A DNA stretch of 64,000 nucleotides from positions 120,043 to 184,042 of the forward strand of contig NZ_PIOC01000019.1 of the NCBI RefSeq assembly GCF_003369575.1, read 5' to 3'. This document shows positions 17,528-27,836 of this stretch, piece by piece. The stretch comes from Oceanobacillus arenosus (GTDB taxonomy: Bacteria > Bacillota > Bacilli > Bacillales > Amphibacillaceae). The notes beneath the pieces are model-generated. The model had not been told where the DNA came from. It saw nothing but the letters and a program-made list of their open reading frames with translations, and did not search any database. A program made the translations under genes and the position numbers. Numbering within the stretch: the first letter of the stretch is position 1; every line of letters begins with the position of its first letter.

Positions 17528-17983
17528 ATGATCATCGAAAAACTAACATCATTAGAAGAGGCACCAATAGAATTGCTTCTTTTAGCTGATCCTTCACGGA
17601 AACTTGTGAAGAAATATGTAACTGCTGGAGAATGTTTCCTAGCAAAGAAGAACAACGAGATAATTGCCGTTTATGTTTTACTGCAAACAAAGCCAAACAC
17701 GATTGAAATAATGAATATTGCTGTAGCTGAAAAAGAGCAGAGAAAAGGGATTGGCAAGGAAATAATTGGGCATGCCGTTGAATATGCTAGAAAGCAAGGG
17801 TATCTTGCTATCGAAGTAGGTACAGGAAATTCCAGTATCGGGCAGCTTGCACTTTATCAGAAATGCGGATTTCGTATCGTTGGAATTAACCATGATTTTT
17901 TCGTAAGAAATTACGAAGAAGAAATTATTGAGAATGGAATTATTTGTCGAGACATGATTCGATTGGAGCGGAAGTTAACGTGA
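17528..17983 (+). CDS. GNAT acetyltransferase, YvbK-like
   Basis: 151 residues. The segments LLLLADPSRKLVKKYV, GECFLAKK, NIAVAEKEQRKGIGKEIIGHA (acetyl-CoA loop QRKGIG) and VGTGNSSIGQLALYQKCGFR match the YvbK subgroup closely, including the FFVRNYEEEIIENGI end. The ATG at 17528 follows AGGGGAAA; an in-frame start further upstream would overlap the previous gene. Substrate unknown. Confidence 0.85.
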   Translation: MIIEKLTSLEEAPIELLLLADPSRKLVKKYVTAGECFLAKKNNEIIAVYVLLQTKPNTIEIMNIAVAEKEQRKGIGKEIIGHAVEYARKQGYLAIEVGTGNSSIGQLALYQKCGFRIVGINHDFFVRNYEEEIIENGIICRDMIRLERKLT

Positions 17984-18027
17984 ATGAATTGAATTGGAGT
18001 TAATCAATGAATCGGAGGCGACATTAA

Positions 18028-18306
18028 ATGGAAAACGAGGAAAAGTATTTAAGAGCGAAGAAACGTGTTGAAGACTTAAAAGGATTTTATCAGCATTTAC
18101 TTTCCTATATTTTAGTGAATATCATGCTATTTATCATTAATATGGTTACGGATCCAAGTTATTGGTGGTTTATTTATCCGCTCATGGGTTGGGGAATTGG
18201 ATTAATCGCACACGCCTTCTCTGTCTACTTTGATGGATTCATGGGTGCAGACTGGGAAGAAAAGAAAATAAAGGAATATATGGAGAAGGATAAGCGGGAC
18301 GGTTAG
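18028..18306 (+). CDS. 2TM domain-containing protein
   Basis: 92 residues with the 2TM-domain pattern: charged N-terminus EKYLRAKKRVEDLKGFYQHL, TM1 at about 22-42, the WWFIYPLMGWGIGLIAHAF turn and TM2, then GADWEEKKIKEYMEK. This small domain also occurs fused to histidine kinases; here it stands alone. A good ribosome binding site (CGGAGG) precedes the ATG. It is about 45 nt after the YvbK-like gene and possibly cotranscribed. Confidence 0.85.
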   Translation: MENEEKYLRAKKRVEDLKGFYQHLLSYILVNIMLFIINMVTDPSYWWFIYPLMGWGIGLIAHAFSVYFDGFMGADWEEKKIKEYMEKDKRDG

Positions 18307-18403
18307 GGTTAAAGGATAATCGTCCTCGTTTTTTGGAGGAAGTCAATTGAATTTTTATTGGTTTTCAACGTTCACTATCTAAAATCAATGAGGAGCTGGT
18401 GTA

Positions 18404-18814
18404 ATGCCAAATAGTCATTCCTTATGTGGACAGTTTGCGGCCATATTAAATGGAAAAGGGACAATGAATAATGGGGTTTGCTCTGTATCTCTAACGCGTA
18501 ATTTCCATGCAACTGTTCAAGGAAAAACAAGTACAACTGTTGTTCCAGCTGATGTTCTATTTGAATCTCTTGATAGCAAAGGTAATGCACTAAACCTTGC
18601 TGAAATCGCTATTCTCCAAGAAGAAATCCCGACATTTATGCATGCGGTAGTTCAACAAGGAATTATCGTAAGTGCACTACACAACCATTGGTTATTTATG
18701 GAGCCGTTGATTCTGTATATCCACCTCCAATCTGTTGAACCTCCATTAAATTTTGCGAAAAAGCTTGCATATGCTTTTACTTTTTTGAAAAGCCATCCTA
18801 TTGTTGGAGATTGA
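18404..18814 (+). CDS. DUF1259 (LppY/LpqO) domain protein
   Basis: 136 residues spanning one DUF1259 domain: CSVSLTRNFHATVQG, PTFMHAVVQQGIIVSALHNHWLFMEP and LYIHLQS are the conserved blocks, with the HNHW histidines. The domain usually occurs twice in secreted proteins; this is a single cytoplasmic-looking copy without a signal peptide. The function is unknown. It ends 4 nt before the start of repeat copy 2. Confidence 0.8.
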   Translation: MPNSHSLCGQFAAILNGKGTMNNGVCSVSLTRNFHATVQGKTSTTVVPADVLFESLDSKGNALNLAEIAILQEEIPTFMHAVVQQGIIVSALHNHWLFMEPLILYIHLQSVEPPLNFAKKLAYAFTFLKSHPIVGD

Positions 18815-18818
18815 AATA

Positions 18819-18902
18819 GAACAAAAGCGGAAGCGCCCGTTTAGCAACGTACGGAGGTGAGGGAAGTCTCGTTACAGCTTAAGCGCTGGAGCTGGACGTG
18901 GC
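18819..18902 (+). repeat. Dispersed repeat, copy 2
   Basis: Begins GAACAAAAGCGGAAGCGCCC, shares the TACGGAGGTGAGGGAAGTCTC core (18850-18870) with copy 1 and ends CTGGACGTGGC. The similarity stops abruptly on both sides at the same points as in copy 1 (14433-14517), which shows it is a defined unit. Confidence 0.85.
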
Positions 18903-18962
18903 TATTCTCAGTAATTAAGTTTTCCACAGCGTCCAATTTTATAGTTTCCTATGCAATAAATA

Positions 18963-18997
18963 AGGCGTTACCGAGTATCTTCACTTAAGTAACGCCT
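18963..18997 (-). terminator. Terminator of the lipoprotein gene
   Basis: AGGCGTTAC pairs with GTAACGCCT just past the stop of the minus-strand gene, with T-rich sequence after it on that strand. Confidence 0.8.
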
Positions 18998-19010
18998 CTA
19001 TTTTGATTCT

Positions 19011-21065
19011 TTAATTTAACGAATTCCCTACACCAACCAGCGCATCTTTAATTTTATCTTTGCCACCTAGTTCATTGACGAGATCATTTTTTACATCTGC
19101 TTCAATCATATAATAGTAGGTTCCATCGAATACGAATAGTCGTAAATTTGGCTCGTTGTAATGCGCTTCCAATGAATTCTCTAATTCTACTGGAATGGTT
19201 TCTTCATCCTCATAATAAGTAGGCTCGCTTTTAGCTGCTTCATAATTTATTTTTAACTCATCCTGCTCCCCACGGTAATCAACATCAAAAACATAATTGT
19301 CTGTACCATGTTTTGACACATGGATACTTGATATCTTTGCGTGTTTATTTGGCAGCTCACCTGCGAATTTCACATCATCAAGTGGGAGTTCGGCTGGGCG
19401 CTTACCTTGTGTTTCCATTGAATCAGCAATGTCGAACATTTCTTGCTGTGTAAAGCCTTCACCTTCTATTGAATAACACCAATCATCTTTAACGAATGCC
19501 AGCTCTACTTCTTCATTGCTAAAAAGATAGAAATAATAATCAATGCCATCGATTGTTTCGGTTAATTCGAGGTCATCATTGATACAATAGTTTTTTCTAT
19601 CATCATCAGGATAACTGTTAGCTGAGAAATTAATTTCATTTCGCTTCGTTATTTCTGCTGCATTAAGTTGAATTGTTTGCCCGAAGCTATCCGAATGAAT
19701 ATGATCACTTATGCTCGCTACTTCTTCAGGAAAGCTGCTTGGAAAAGGAATTGTCGCGCTTTGATTCCATTTCTCCTCAAACATTTTTCGAACATCTTCT
19801 TCAATTGGATTAACTGCAATCCCGGCACCGTTCTTCTTGTCATTCGTATTTAATTCGCCTAATAGCTCCTTTGTATTTTCTTCTGTTGCATTAAACGCTA
19901 TAGCTTCATACGAATCTAATTCGTTAATCGGTAAATGAAATAATTCATATGCAGGCGTTTCTTCTGAATCCCTAATTCTATCTGCATACAATAAATGTTT
20001 ACCATCGCCTGATATGGTTAAGTATTCTGTATAGACGCCAACAGCTACATTTGGTATGTGATAGTTTGTTTTATTGTCAAAATTATATAAATAAACTTGC
20101 TCACTATCGGAAAGAATCATATTGCCGTTGTCGTCAATTGTACCGAAACGTTGATAATCATAATCTGTAAAACTAGTGATCTCACCTGTTTCCATATTAA
20201 CGAAATTGATACTTTGATAAATCTCATCCTTTGATGTTGTATCGTCTAGACGGAAAAAGGCATAGTTACCGTTTGGAGAAACCTTCAATGAGTCAATAAT
20301 TATTCCTTCTGTCTGATCTTTAAATCTTTCTTGATACGGCTCGACATTCATAATCTCTTCAAGCTTTCCTGTTTCTGTATCGAGTACAGAAAGACGGAGA
20401 AAGTTATGCATGAATACTTTTTTTCCGTTATCTGCTGGAATAAGGTCCGTATACGCGTCATCCTCAATACCAGATAGTTCAGGTATTACAAACTCCTTCA
20501 TACCTTTTGTTTCCAAGTTATAAATCGCTATTATATTGCCATCATTATTTTCTAACAGAATTTCCATATCGTTTGTTATTCCAAAAATATCTAAGCTAAT
20601 GTCATCTAATTCTTGTTCATGATGGACAATTTTCTGCTCCTCTGTGTCATAGATAACAAACCAACGTTCATCCATCGAACAACTAAACGTTAGATATTTT
20701 CCATCAGGGGAAACGAAAGTTCGTGAACAACTTCTATCCTCCAACTCCTCAGCGCTTGCTTCTGAAATTTCTTTTACATTCACTGCTTCCTTATTATCAA
20801 AAATGACATATTTTGACCTTTCTTCTTCTCGTTTTATTTCCTCTTTTGTTGAAAATAAAACCGTGCTTGCATCGATTGAACTGTCTATCCCAGTAAATTC
20901 AAACCGATCATCTTCACTGAATTCATATGTAAATAAACTTTCAGGCTGAGGTGCTTCCACACTTGTTATTTCGTTTGAGGTATCGGTACCCTCAGATGAA
21001 TCGTCCGAAGAGCAAGCAGCCAATAACAATACGAATAATAATATAGATAATGCAATTTTTCTCAT
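19011..21065 (-). CDS. Large secreted lipoprotein with beta-propeller-like repeats
   Basis: 684 residues. An N-terminal lipoprotein signal (MRKIALSILLFVLLLAAC, lipobox LAAC) anchors it outside the membrane. Residues about 50-400 contain repeated short blocks such as SPDGKYLTFSC, SPNGNYAFFRL and SGDGKHLLYAD, typical blades of TolB/WD40-like propellers. The last 250 residues are acidic and unrecognised. The ATG at 21065 has AAGGAGGG upstream; the longer frame from 21095 would include it. The gene is alone, divergent from the Nudix gene. Possible roles are sensing or binding at the cell surface. Confidence 0.75.
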   Translation of the reverse strand: MRKIALSILLFVLLLAACSSDDSSEGTDTSNEITSVEAPQPESLFTYEFSEDDRFEFTGIDSSIDASTVLFSTKEEIKREEERSKYVIFDNKEAVNVKEISEASAEELEDRSCSRTFVSPDGKYLTFSCSMDERWFVIYDTEEQKIVHHEQELDDISLDIFGITNDMEILLENNDGNIIAIYNLETKGMKEFVIPELSGIEDDAYTDLIPADNGKKVFMHNFLRLSVLDTETGKLEEIMNVEPYQERFKDQTEGIIIDSLKVSPNGNYAFFRLDDTTSKDEIYQSINFVNMETGEITSFTDYDYQRFGTIDDNGNMILSDSEQVYLYNFDNKTNYHIPNVAVGVYTEYLTISGDGKHLLYADRIRDSEETPAYELFHLPINELDSYEAIAFNATEENTKELLGELNTNDKKNGAGIAVNPIEEDVRKMFEEKWNQSATIPFPSSFPEEVASISDHIHSDSFGQTIQLNAAEITKRNEINFSANSYPDDDRKNYCINDDLELTETIDGIDYYFYLFSNEEVELAFVKDDWCYSIEGEGFTQQEMFDIADSMETQGKRPAELPLDDVKFAGELPNKHAKISSIHVSKHGTDNYVFDVDYRGEQDELKINYEAAKSEPTYYEDEETIPVELENSLEAHYNEPNLRLFVFDGTYYYMIEADVKNDLVNELGGKDKIKDALVGVGNSLN

Positions 21066-21320
21066 AGTAACCCTCCTTATATAATAAGAATACATAAAAA
21101 TAACTATACTTACTATGAGGCTTACCTCTTAATCTAGTATTTGTGAAAGGGAAAATTGACTATAAAAATAATGGTAAATGGGTCTTAATGCACAAAATTC
21201 TGCTTTATATATAAAAACGATATATATTGGTAATCCCACCTATTAACATATGATAAAATGATGTAAAGGAGTAGGGATCGTTTATATTTATCAAAGCAAG
21301 TCCAGACAGGAGGAAGAACA

Positions 21321-21812
21321 ATGTTGAAATATACCATTTGCTTCATAAAAAGAGGAAATGAAATTTTACTATTGAATCGAGAGAAATCGAGCTGGATGGG
21401 AAGATGGAATGGAGTTGGGGGCAAGCTTGAAGCAGAAGAGACACCGATGGAATGCATTTTACGCGAGATAAAGGAAGAAACAGGGATTGAAGTAGCAAAG
21501 GTTGCGTATAAAGGTACGGTTACATGGGGTGATGTGAATGCATCTTCTGGTGGAATGTACGCATTTGTTGCAGAAATACCTGAAAACTATTCGTATCATA
21601 CACCGCTGAAAACAGATGAGGGGATATTAGATTGGAAGAAAATAGACTGGATTTTGCATCCTGAAAATGAGGGAATTGCAAATTTGAAATATTATCTAGA
21701 TACAATGTTAGAGGATAGTCGTACATATGAACATCATTTTGTTTATGAAGGAGGAAGGGTTCTCGAGTTTACGAGAATTCCTCAAGCAGAAAAGGCAACA
21801 GTTGGCAATTAA
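21321..21812 (+). CDS. Nudix hydrolase (8-oxo-dGTP diphosphatase-like)
   Basis: 163-residue Nudix protein. The box GGKLEAEETPMECILREIKEETGIEV at about residues 34-59 has all catalytic glutamates (REIKEETG). The N-terminal MLKYTICFIKRGNEILLLNR and WMGRWNGVGGK match the MutT-like subgroup that cleans oxidised nucleotides. Ribosome binding site AGGAGGAAG. The following GNAT gene starts 14 nt after the stop, so the two are likely cotranscribed. Confidence 0.88.
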   Translation: MLKYTICFIKRGNEILLLNREKSSWMGRWNGVGGKLEAEETPMECILREIKEETGIEVAKVAYKGTVTWGDVNASSGGMYAFVAEIPENYSYHTPLKTDEGILDWKKIDWILHPENEGIANLKYYLDTMLEDSRTYEHHFVYEGGRVLEFTRIPQAEKATVGN

Positions 21813-21826
21813 GGAGGTGGGGGTTC

Positions 21827-22666
21827 ATGATGTTAACAGATAAACAACTAATAGAAATTGGAGCGCTCCAAACTTTATGTGAGACAGGAAGTAATTTTGA
21901 ACTAAAGCTGAATTGGGATATGCTAAAGAATAGGGAGGATTCTGAGTCAAATGATTTCTTCCATTATGATAATGGCGTACTTGTCGGATTTTTAGGTCTC
22001 TATGGTTTCGGTAACAAAGTAGAAATATGTGGAATGGTGCACCCACAATTCCGGAGAAAAGGAATCTTTACGAAGCTATTATCAAAGGCGATTGAAGTAT
22101 GTATTGAACGACAATATGATGAAATATTATTGAATGCACCTGCGAATTCAGAAACGGCTAAGAAGCTTCTCCAATTAATAACATGCAATTATGCATTTAC
22201 GGAATACCAAATGAAATGGCATGAAACCGAAATAATAGAAGATAAAGATGTTGGTATAAGGCCCTCGATATCTGCAGCTGATCTTCAGCTGGAAATTCAA
22301 TTAGATGTGAGTTGTTTTGGGTTTTCAGAAGAAGAGGCAATCGATTATAACAATCGAATTAGAAGTGAAGGTGACCAACAATTTAATATCATTGAGTTTG
22401 CTGGGGAAGCTGTAGGAAAAATACGAATTTCCCACGAGGAGAATAATACATGGATTTACGGTTTTGCAATTCTACCAGAGTATCAAGGGAACGGAATTGG
22501 TAGAAAAGCATTGAAAAAAATTGTACTGGAAGAACATAAAAAGGGAAATAATATTTTCCTTGAAGTTGAGGCGACAAACGATCTTGCGTTAAGGCTCTAT
22601 GAGTCATGTGGTTTTCAATCGTTTCATGCACAGGATTATTATCGATATACTAAAATTCAACAATAG
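21827..22666 (+). CDS. Tandem GNAT-domain acetyltransferase
   Basis: 279 residues, about twice the length of a single GNAT. The first half has VEICGMVHPQFRRKGIFTKLLSKA (acetyl-CoA loop RRKGIF). The second half has WIYGFAILPEYQGNGIGRKALKKI (QGNGIG) and LEVEATNDLALRLYESCGF. Both loops look functional. AAGGAGGTGGGGG precedes the paired ATG codons. Substrate unknown; two-domain GNATs include mycothiol and antibiotic acetyltransferases. Confidence 0.82.
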   Translation: MMLTDKQLIEIGALQTLCETGSNFELKLNWDMLKNREDSESNDFFHYDNGVLVGFLGLYGFGNKVEICGMVHPQFRRKGIFTKLLSKAIEVCIERQYDEILLNAPANSETAKKLLQLITCNYAFTEYQMKWHETEIIEDKDVGIRPSISAADLQLEIQLDVSCFGFSEEEAIDYNNRIRSEGDQQFNIIEFAGEAVGKIRISHEENNTWIYGFAILPEYQGNGIGRKALKKIVLEEHKKGNNIFLEVEATNDLALRLYESCGFQSFHAQDYYRYTKIQQ

Positions 22667-22701
22667 TAGTGTTTTATAGAATGTTCGAAAGGAGACCCTT
22701 A

Positions 22702-22995
22702 ATGCCAAATTGTCAAAAATGCGGTCGACGCTGGAGCTGGTCGCAAACATTGAAAGTGAATTTTAAATTTGATGGAATGGAATGTCCAAATTGCGGTAAA
22801 AAGCAATATGTCGCGGCTAAATCTAAGAAAAGTTTAAAGTGGATATCCTATTTGCCAGTTATTTTGATCTTATTATTATTATTTGATTTCACGCTACAAA
22901 TCACTATTGGACTTATTATCGTTGCATCCATCTTAATGATCGGATTATATCCATTTCTAATAAAGCTAACTAGTGAAGACGAGGGAGTGTATTAA
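22702..22995 (+). CDS. Zinc-ribbon membrane protein (TIGR04104-type)
   Basis: 97 residues: MPNCQKCGRRWSW and MECPNCGKKQYV form a four-cysteine zinc ribbon with about 20 residues between the CxxC pairs, followed by two hydrophobic segments at about 50-90. This is the cxxc_20_cxxc family found in Bacillaceae. The ATG at 22702 follows AAAGGAG. Function unknown. Directly followed by the frameshifted phosphotransferase gene. Confidence 0.82.
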   Translation: MPNCQKCGRRWSWSQTLKVNFKFDGMECPNCGKKQYVAAKSKKSLKWISYLPVILILLLLFDFTLQITIGLIIVASILMIGLYPFLIKLTSEDEGVY

Positions 22996-23016
22996 TATCA
23001 AGTAAGGGGGGAGAAG

Positions 23017-23939
23017 ATGAACGGAAAAGACATATTAAATCATTTTGGTTTTACAACAGATGTAGAGCCAATAAGTATCTATCCTTTTTCATCGGTCTAT
23101 AAAGTTAAGGATGGAGATCACTATTTCATAGTTAAACGAACACAGAACCAGGTTCGTAAAGTGATGGAGTATATTACGATGCTCAAAGAAAATGGAGCAG
23201 AGGTGGTAACACCTGTACCACTAAAAACTGCCAATCCACAAATGATTGGCAATGAAACATATGTTACATATCCTTTCATCGAGGGGACTACATATACCGG
23301 GGAAAATAAAGAAATCGTCGAGGCTGGAAGGCTTCTAGGGAAAATCCATTCCCTTTCGCCGTCGCAAAATAGTTATAACCTTGCTGTGTATGATGTATTT
23401 GATTTCACTGTGGAAGAAGTAGTGGAAAGTGTTCAGAAAATCAAAAAAATATGGCAGGCTTTCATGTTAATATCGACATATTGCAACTAGAAGCAAAATT
23501 AATGCAGGCCGTTACGACACAGGAAGCATTGAAAAATAGCGGGTTGCCACTTGTAGCGACGCCACATGATTATAAAGCAAATAACTTAATCTATACGCCT
23601 GAACCATATTTAGTTGATCCAGACAATGCAACATGGATACCAAGAACATTTGACTTAGCGCTTGCTTTACTATTATTTCATAATGAGATATTTACTGGAC
23701 CAGATAGAGTATTTACTACTAGGGAATGGCAGACATTTTTATCGGGATATAAGGAATATGTCACCATTTCAGATTTAGAACGTACGAACTGGCAGAGGGC
23801 AGTCGACCATGTATTTTTAGATGAAGTAATGTGGCTAATGGCTGAAGTGGAAGAAGACTGGTCTAATCCAACGCAGCGAAGCCTTTTTGCTAGCTTGGTT
23901 AAGTTAATATTAGATCCCTCTAGCTATGAGCTTGATTAA
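23017..23939 (+). pseudogene. Aminoglycoside-phosphotransferase-family kinase, frameshifted
   Basis: Two overlapping frames together make one APH-fold kinase. Frame one (23017-23490) gives the N-lobe with VYKVKDGDHYFIVKRT. Frame two, open from before 23451 to 23939, gives the C-lobe with the catalytic loop HDYKANNLIY and the metal-binding DPDNA. The frames switch at a run of seven A residues (23443-23449); eight would restore one reading frame of about 307 residues. A good GGGGGGAG site precedes the start. This may be a true mutation, a phase-variable tract or a sequencing error. The substrate cannot be told. Confidence 0.75.
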
Positions 23940-24074
23940 TAGATCATTCTGAGTGTCCTCGTTAACCTCCCAGTGGCCTTTTATTGTGTTTCTTTGTCGA
24001 ACAGAATTCGTGCAATTACATGGAAAGTAAGAAGGTTAATTTAAAAATTATATTTACTGTTTTTAAGGGAAATT

Positions 24075-24229
24075 TTGATGTATAAACAGAATAAACTGAT
24101 ATACTTATGATACGTGCTGTGCGAAATGCTTCACAATCAATAAGAAGCATAAGCCTACGAATGAATGATAGCGACATCCCTAAAAAAATGGGCGCTAATC
24201 GATAATATTAACTTTTTTGGAGGAAAAAA
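24075..24229 (+). promoter_or_regulatory. Candidate promoter and structured leader upstream of fhs
   Basis: TTGATG and TATACT are present with a rather long 19-nt spacer (24075-24105). The following leader of about 120 nt can form a 7-bp hairpin ATGCTTC / GAAGCAT (24126-24150). A second stem AGCG-CCC / GGG-CGCT (24170-24196) can form just before the GGAGG of fhs. I do not recognise a known riboswitch in it. Upstream, 23940-24074 shows nothing. Confidence 0.35.
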
Positions 24230-25903
24230 ATGAGCTTAACAGATATAGAAATTGCGCAACAAACAATAATGAACCCAATCGGAGAAATTGCAGCAAAGGC
24301 TGGAATTGCTCAAGAGGATCTTGAACTTTATGGGAATTATAAAGCAAAAATTAATTATAATGTAATGGACAAGCTAAAAGATAAGAAGAATGGGAAATTA
24401 ATTCTGGTTACTGCGATTTCCCCCACGCCTGCAGGGGAAGGAAAGACAACAACCGTTGTTGGATTAGGGGACGCATTGCGAAGGATTGGCAAGAAGGCAT
24501 TTATTGCACTTAGAGAGCCATCACTTGGTCCGGTATTTGGTATAAAAGGTGGAGCAGCTGGTGGCGGGTATGCACAGGTTGTGCCGATGGAAGATATTAA
24601 TTTACATTTTACTGGAGATTTCCATGCAATCGGCGCGGCAAATAATCTACTTGCAGCAATGATTGATAATCATATCCATCAAGGTAATGAATTACATATC
24701 GATACACGGAAAATAACATGGAAACGGGTTGTTGATATGAATGATCGACAATTACGTTATATTGTAGATGGATTAAACGGGAAGATTAATGGTGTTCCAC
24801 GTGAGGATGGTTTTGATATTACCGTTGCATCGGAAATCATGGCGGTCCTCTGCTTATCGAATGATATCGTAGAAATGAAGGAAAAGCTCAAAAATATTAT
24901 CATTGGTTACACAACGGAGGATAAGCCTGTTACTGCAGGACAATTACATGCACATGGCGCAATGGCAGCATTATTAAAGGATGCACTAAAGCCGAATCTC
25001 GTGCAAACACTTGAACACACTCCTGCTCTAATACATGGTGGACCTTTTGCGAATATTGCTCATGGTTGCAACAGTATAATGGCGACAAAATTAGCTTTAA
25101 AATTCGCAGATTATGTTGTAACGGAAGCTGGATTTGGTGCAGACCTTGGTGCGGAGAAATTTATGGATATTAAATGTCGTTTAGCAGATTTAGAGCCAGA
25201 TGCAGTCGTTGTTGTTGCAACAGTTCGTGCATTAAAGATGCATGGTGGCGTAGCAAAAACAGAGTTAAATCATGAAAATTTATCCGCACTTGAAACAGGC
25301 CTTCCGAACTTACTGAAGCATTTAGAGAATGTGCAAGAAGTCTTTGGTATGCCAGCAGTTGTTGCTATAAATAAATTTCCAACAGATACGGATGCAGAAT
25401 TAAACGTAGTGAAGGAAAAATGTGAGGCGCTAGGTGTAAAAGTGGTGCTTTCTGATGTGTGGGCAAATGGTGGAGCTGGTGGAGAAGACTTAGCAAGAGA
25501 GGTTGTCCGCTTAGCGAATACAGAAAATAATTTTAGATTTGCTTATGACTTAGAAGATTCAATCACAGAAAAAATGGAGAAAATCGTTCGAAAAGTTTAT
25601 GGTGGAGATGGGATTGAATTAACGAAGGCAGCCCATAAGGAAATCAACCGACTGGAATCACTTGGATTCGGTCATTTGCCTATTTGTATGGCGAAAACGC
25701 AGTATTCTTTATCTGACGACCCGACATTATTAGGACGTCCAAAAGGGTTTAAGGTAACAATAAAGGATATTAAGGTTTCTGCTGGTGCTGGATTTATTGT
25801 CGCATTAACAGGCACAATCATGACGATGCCAGGTTTACCGAAGAAACCAGCGGCTGAAAATATTGATGTAGATGAAAATGGACAAATTCAAGGATTATTC
25901 TAA
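24230..25903 (+). CDS. fhs: Formate-tetrahydrofolate ligase
   Basis: Joins formate to tetrahydrofolate with ATP, giving 10-formyl-THF for purines and initiator fMet-tRNA. 557 residues, the usual length. The P-loop-like [18 protein letters not shown] is near residue 65, followed by the family blocks [39 protein letters not shown] and [13 protein letters not shown]. It heads an operon with folC, folE and a 5-formyl-THF cyclo-ligase, so its job is in the same one-carbon pool. TTGGAGG lies before the ATG. Confidence 0.97.
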   Translation: MSLTDIEIAQQTIMNPIGEIAAKAGIAQEDLELYGNYKAKINYNVMDKLKDKKNGKLILVTAISPTPAGEGKTTTVVGLGDALRRIGKKAFIALREPSLGPVFGIKGGAAGGGYAQVVPMEDINLHFTGDFHAIGAANNLLAAMIDNHIHQGNELHIDTRKITWKRVVDMNDRQLRYIVDGLNGKINGVPREDGFDITVASEIMAVLCLSNDIVEMKEKLKNIIIGYTTEDKPVTAGQLHAHGAMAALLKDALKPNLVQTLEHTPALIHGGPFANIAHGCNSIMATKLALKFADYVVTEAGFGADLGAEKFMDIKCRLADLEPDAVVVVATVRALKMHGGVAKTELNHENLSALETGLPNLLKHLENVQEVFGMPAVVAINKFPTDTDAELNVVKEKCEALGVKVVLSDVWANGGAGGEDLAREVVRLANTENNFRFAYDLEDSITEKMEKIVRKVYGGDGIELTKAAHKEINRLESLGFGHLPICMAKTQYSLSDDPTLLGRPKGFKVTIKDIKVSAGAGFIVALTGTIMTMPGLPKKPAAENIDVDENGQIQGLF

Positions 25904-25936
25904 GAATATAAGTGCAATGAAGGAGCAATGCTTTTC

Positions 25937-27211
25937 ATGAATTATGAGGAATCACTTGCCTTTATCCACGGCAGCCAGTACAAAGGAATGAAACTAGGCC
26001 TGGATAATATTACGAAGCTAATGGATCTACTAGGAAATCCGCAAGATAAATTGAAGATTATTCATATTGCTGGTACAAATGGAAAAGGATCAACAGCCTC
26101 GTTTATCGCCCAAATCTTAATCGAAGCTGGCTATAAGACGGGTTTATTTACATCACCATTCTTACAGCGATTTAATGAACGAATAAAAATTAATAATCAA
26201 GATATTGCAGACAAGCAATTAGGTGATATTACAACGATAGTAAAAGAAAAAATGGATGAAATGGAAGACAAGCCAACGGAATTTGAGATTGTAACTGCAA
26301 TCGCGTTTCAATATTTTTACCAGCTGCAATGTGATGTGGTCGTGTTAGAGGTTGGACTAGGAGGAAGATTTGATTCCACGAATGTGATTAAAAATCCGCT
26401 TCTATCGGTGATTACATCCATCGGGCTCGACCATCAAGCGTATTTAGGAAATACTTTACCTGAAATAGCCTTTGAAAAGGCAGGGATCATTAAGGAGAAC
26501 AGCCAGGTTATGCTATACCCACAATCGAGTGAAGTAGAAGCTGTGATTGAACGTGTTGCAAAAGAAAGAAATAGTATTGTAAATAAGGCTGATTTTTCCA
26601 AGCTAAGACGAATTGCAAATAGTATTGAGGGACAGCTCTTTAATTATAAAGAATACAAGGAGCTACGGATTTCTTTACTTGGTGAGCATCAATTGAAGAA
26701 TGCTGCAATTGCAATTGAATCAATTAATAGCTTAAGAAATGCAGGCTTTAAGATTCGTGAGGAGCATTTACGCATTGGCTTAGCTGGAACGAGATGGCCA
26801 GGGCGGTTTGAAGTCATCAACAGAGAGCCGCTTGTTGTGATTGATGGCGCACATAACATAGACGGGATACGGGCGCTTGTAACAAATATTACACAGCTTT
26901 TTCCTGGTAGGAAGATCATCGCGATTTTGGGAATTCTGCGAGATAAGGATTATCAGCAGATGATTGATGAAGTAAGTCCGGTAATTGATCATTTTATTAC
27001 GGTAACACCTGATAATCCAAGGGCGATACCTGCAGAGGAGCTTGCTGCATATTTAGTGAAAGAACAACTTCCTGCTATTGCTGCCGAAAGCTTTGAAGCA
27101 GCAGTTGAACTCGCATATCAAGAAATGGAAGAAAATGATGTCATTTGTGCGTTTGGTTCACTCTATTATATTGGAGAAATAAAACGAGTAGTTCAACAAA
27201 TTAATCAATAA
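25937..27211 (+). CDS. folC: Folylpolyglutamate synthase / dihydrofolate synthase
   Basis: ATP-dependent Mur-ligase-like enzyme that adds glutamate to dihydropteroate and to folates. 424 residues. The P-loop [13 protein letters not shown] is near residue 42, followed by [15 protein letters not shown], the carbamylated-lysine/histidine region [11 protein letters not shown] and the C-domain [11 protein letters not shown] with DGAHN. The second ATG (25937) lies 11 nt after AAGGAG and starts [11 protein letters not shown] as usual; the ATG at 25928 is too near that site. It lies 33 nt after fhs in the same operon. Confidence 0.95.
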   Translation: MNYEESLAFIHGSQYKGMKLGLDNITKLMDLLGNPQDKLKIIHIAGTNGKGSTASFIAQILIEAGYKTGLFTSPFLQRFNERIKINNQDIADKQLGDITTIVKEKMDEMEDKPTEFEIVTAIAFQYFYQLQCDVVVLEVGLGGRFDSTNVIKNPLLSVITSIGLDHQAYLGNTLPEIAFEKAGIIKENSQVMLYPQSSEVEAVIERVAKERNSIVNKADFSKLRRIANSIEGQLFNYKEYKELRISLLGEHQLKNAAIAIESINSLRNAGFKIREEHLRIGLAGTRWPGRFEVINREPLVVIDGAHNIDGIRALVTNITQLFPGRKIIAILGILRDKDYQQMIDEVSPVIDHFITVTPDNPRAIPAEELAAYLVKEQLPAIAAESFEAAVELAYQEMEENDVICAFGSLYYIGEIKRVVQQINQ

Positions 27212-27231
27212 ACAGTAGGAGAAGAGCAATA

Positions 27232-27789
27232 ATGGATAAGCAAAAAATAGAAGAAGCAGTAAGGATGATATTAGAAGCAATCGGCGAAGATCCAGACCGA
27301 CAAGGATTACTTGATACGCCAAAACGAGTGGCAAAAATGTATGAAGAAGTATTCTCAGGGTTAAAGAAGGATCCAGCGGAACATTGTAAAACGGTGTTTG
27401 AAGAGGAGCATGATGAAGTTGTGCTCGTCAAAGATATTCAATTCTCATCCATGTGTGAGCATCATTTAGTGCCATTTTTCGGTGTTGCACATATCGCATA
27501 TATTCCCAAACATGGACGTGTGATTGGACTTAGCAAGTTAGCTCGAATTATCGATGACTTTAGCAAACGACCACAGCTGCAAGAAAGAATCACAACCTCC
27601 GTTGCAGAATTATTAATGGAGGAGCTAGACCCAATTGGTGTAATGGTTGTACTTGAAGCAGAGCATATGTGTATGACGATTCGTGGCGTGAAAAAGCAAG
27701 GGGCGAAAACAGTCACAAGTGCGGTGCGCGGAGAATTCAGAACGAATAGTAAATCTCGGAATGAAGTTTTATCATTGATTAAGTTTTAA
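27232..27789 (+). CDS. folE: GTP cyclohydrolase I (type IA)
   Basis: First step of folate (pterin) synthesis: GTP to dihydroneopterin triphosphate plus formate. 185 residues, normal length. Zinc ligands C75 and H78 in [12 protein letters not shown] and the second cysteine in [11 protein letters not shown] are all present, as is the [18 protein letters not shown] block. The formate it releases is the substrate of Fhs, encoded two genes upstream. It starts 20 nt after folC. Confidence 0.97.
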   Translation: MDKQKIEEAVRMILEAIGEDPDRQGLLDTPKRVAKMYEEVFSGLKKDPAEHCKTVFEEEHDEVVLVKDIQFSSMCEHHLVPFFGVAHIAYIPKHGRVIGLSKLARIIDDFSKRPQLQERITTSVAELLMEELDPIGVMVVLEAEHMCMTIRGVKKQGAKTVTSAVRGEFRTNSKSRNEVLSLIKF

Positions 27790-27836
27790 AGAGGAGTCCA
27801 TTTTCAAATCAAGAGAAATACAGTGGGGTGGATGCG

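Noticed and set aside
24106..24229. THF or ZTP riboswitch before fhs
   Set aside because: Neither the THF core nor the CCGCCUGGGC-type ZTP motif is present; only generic hairpins are visible.
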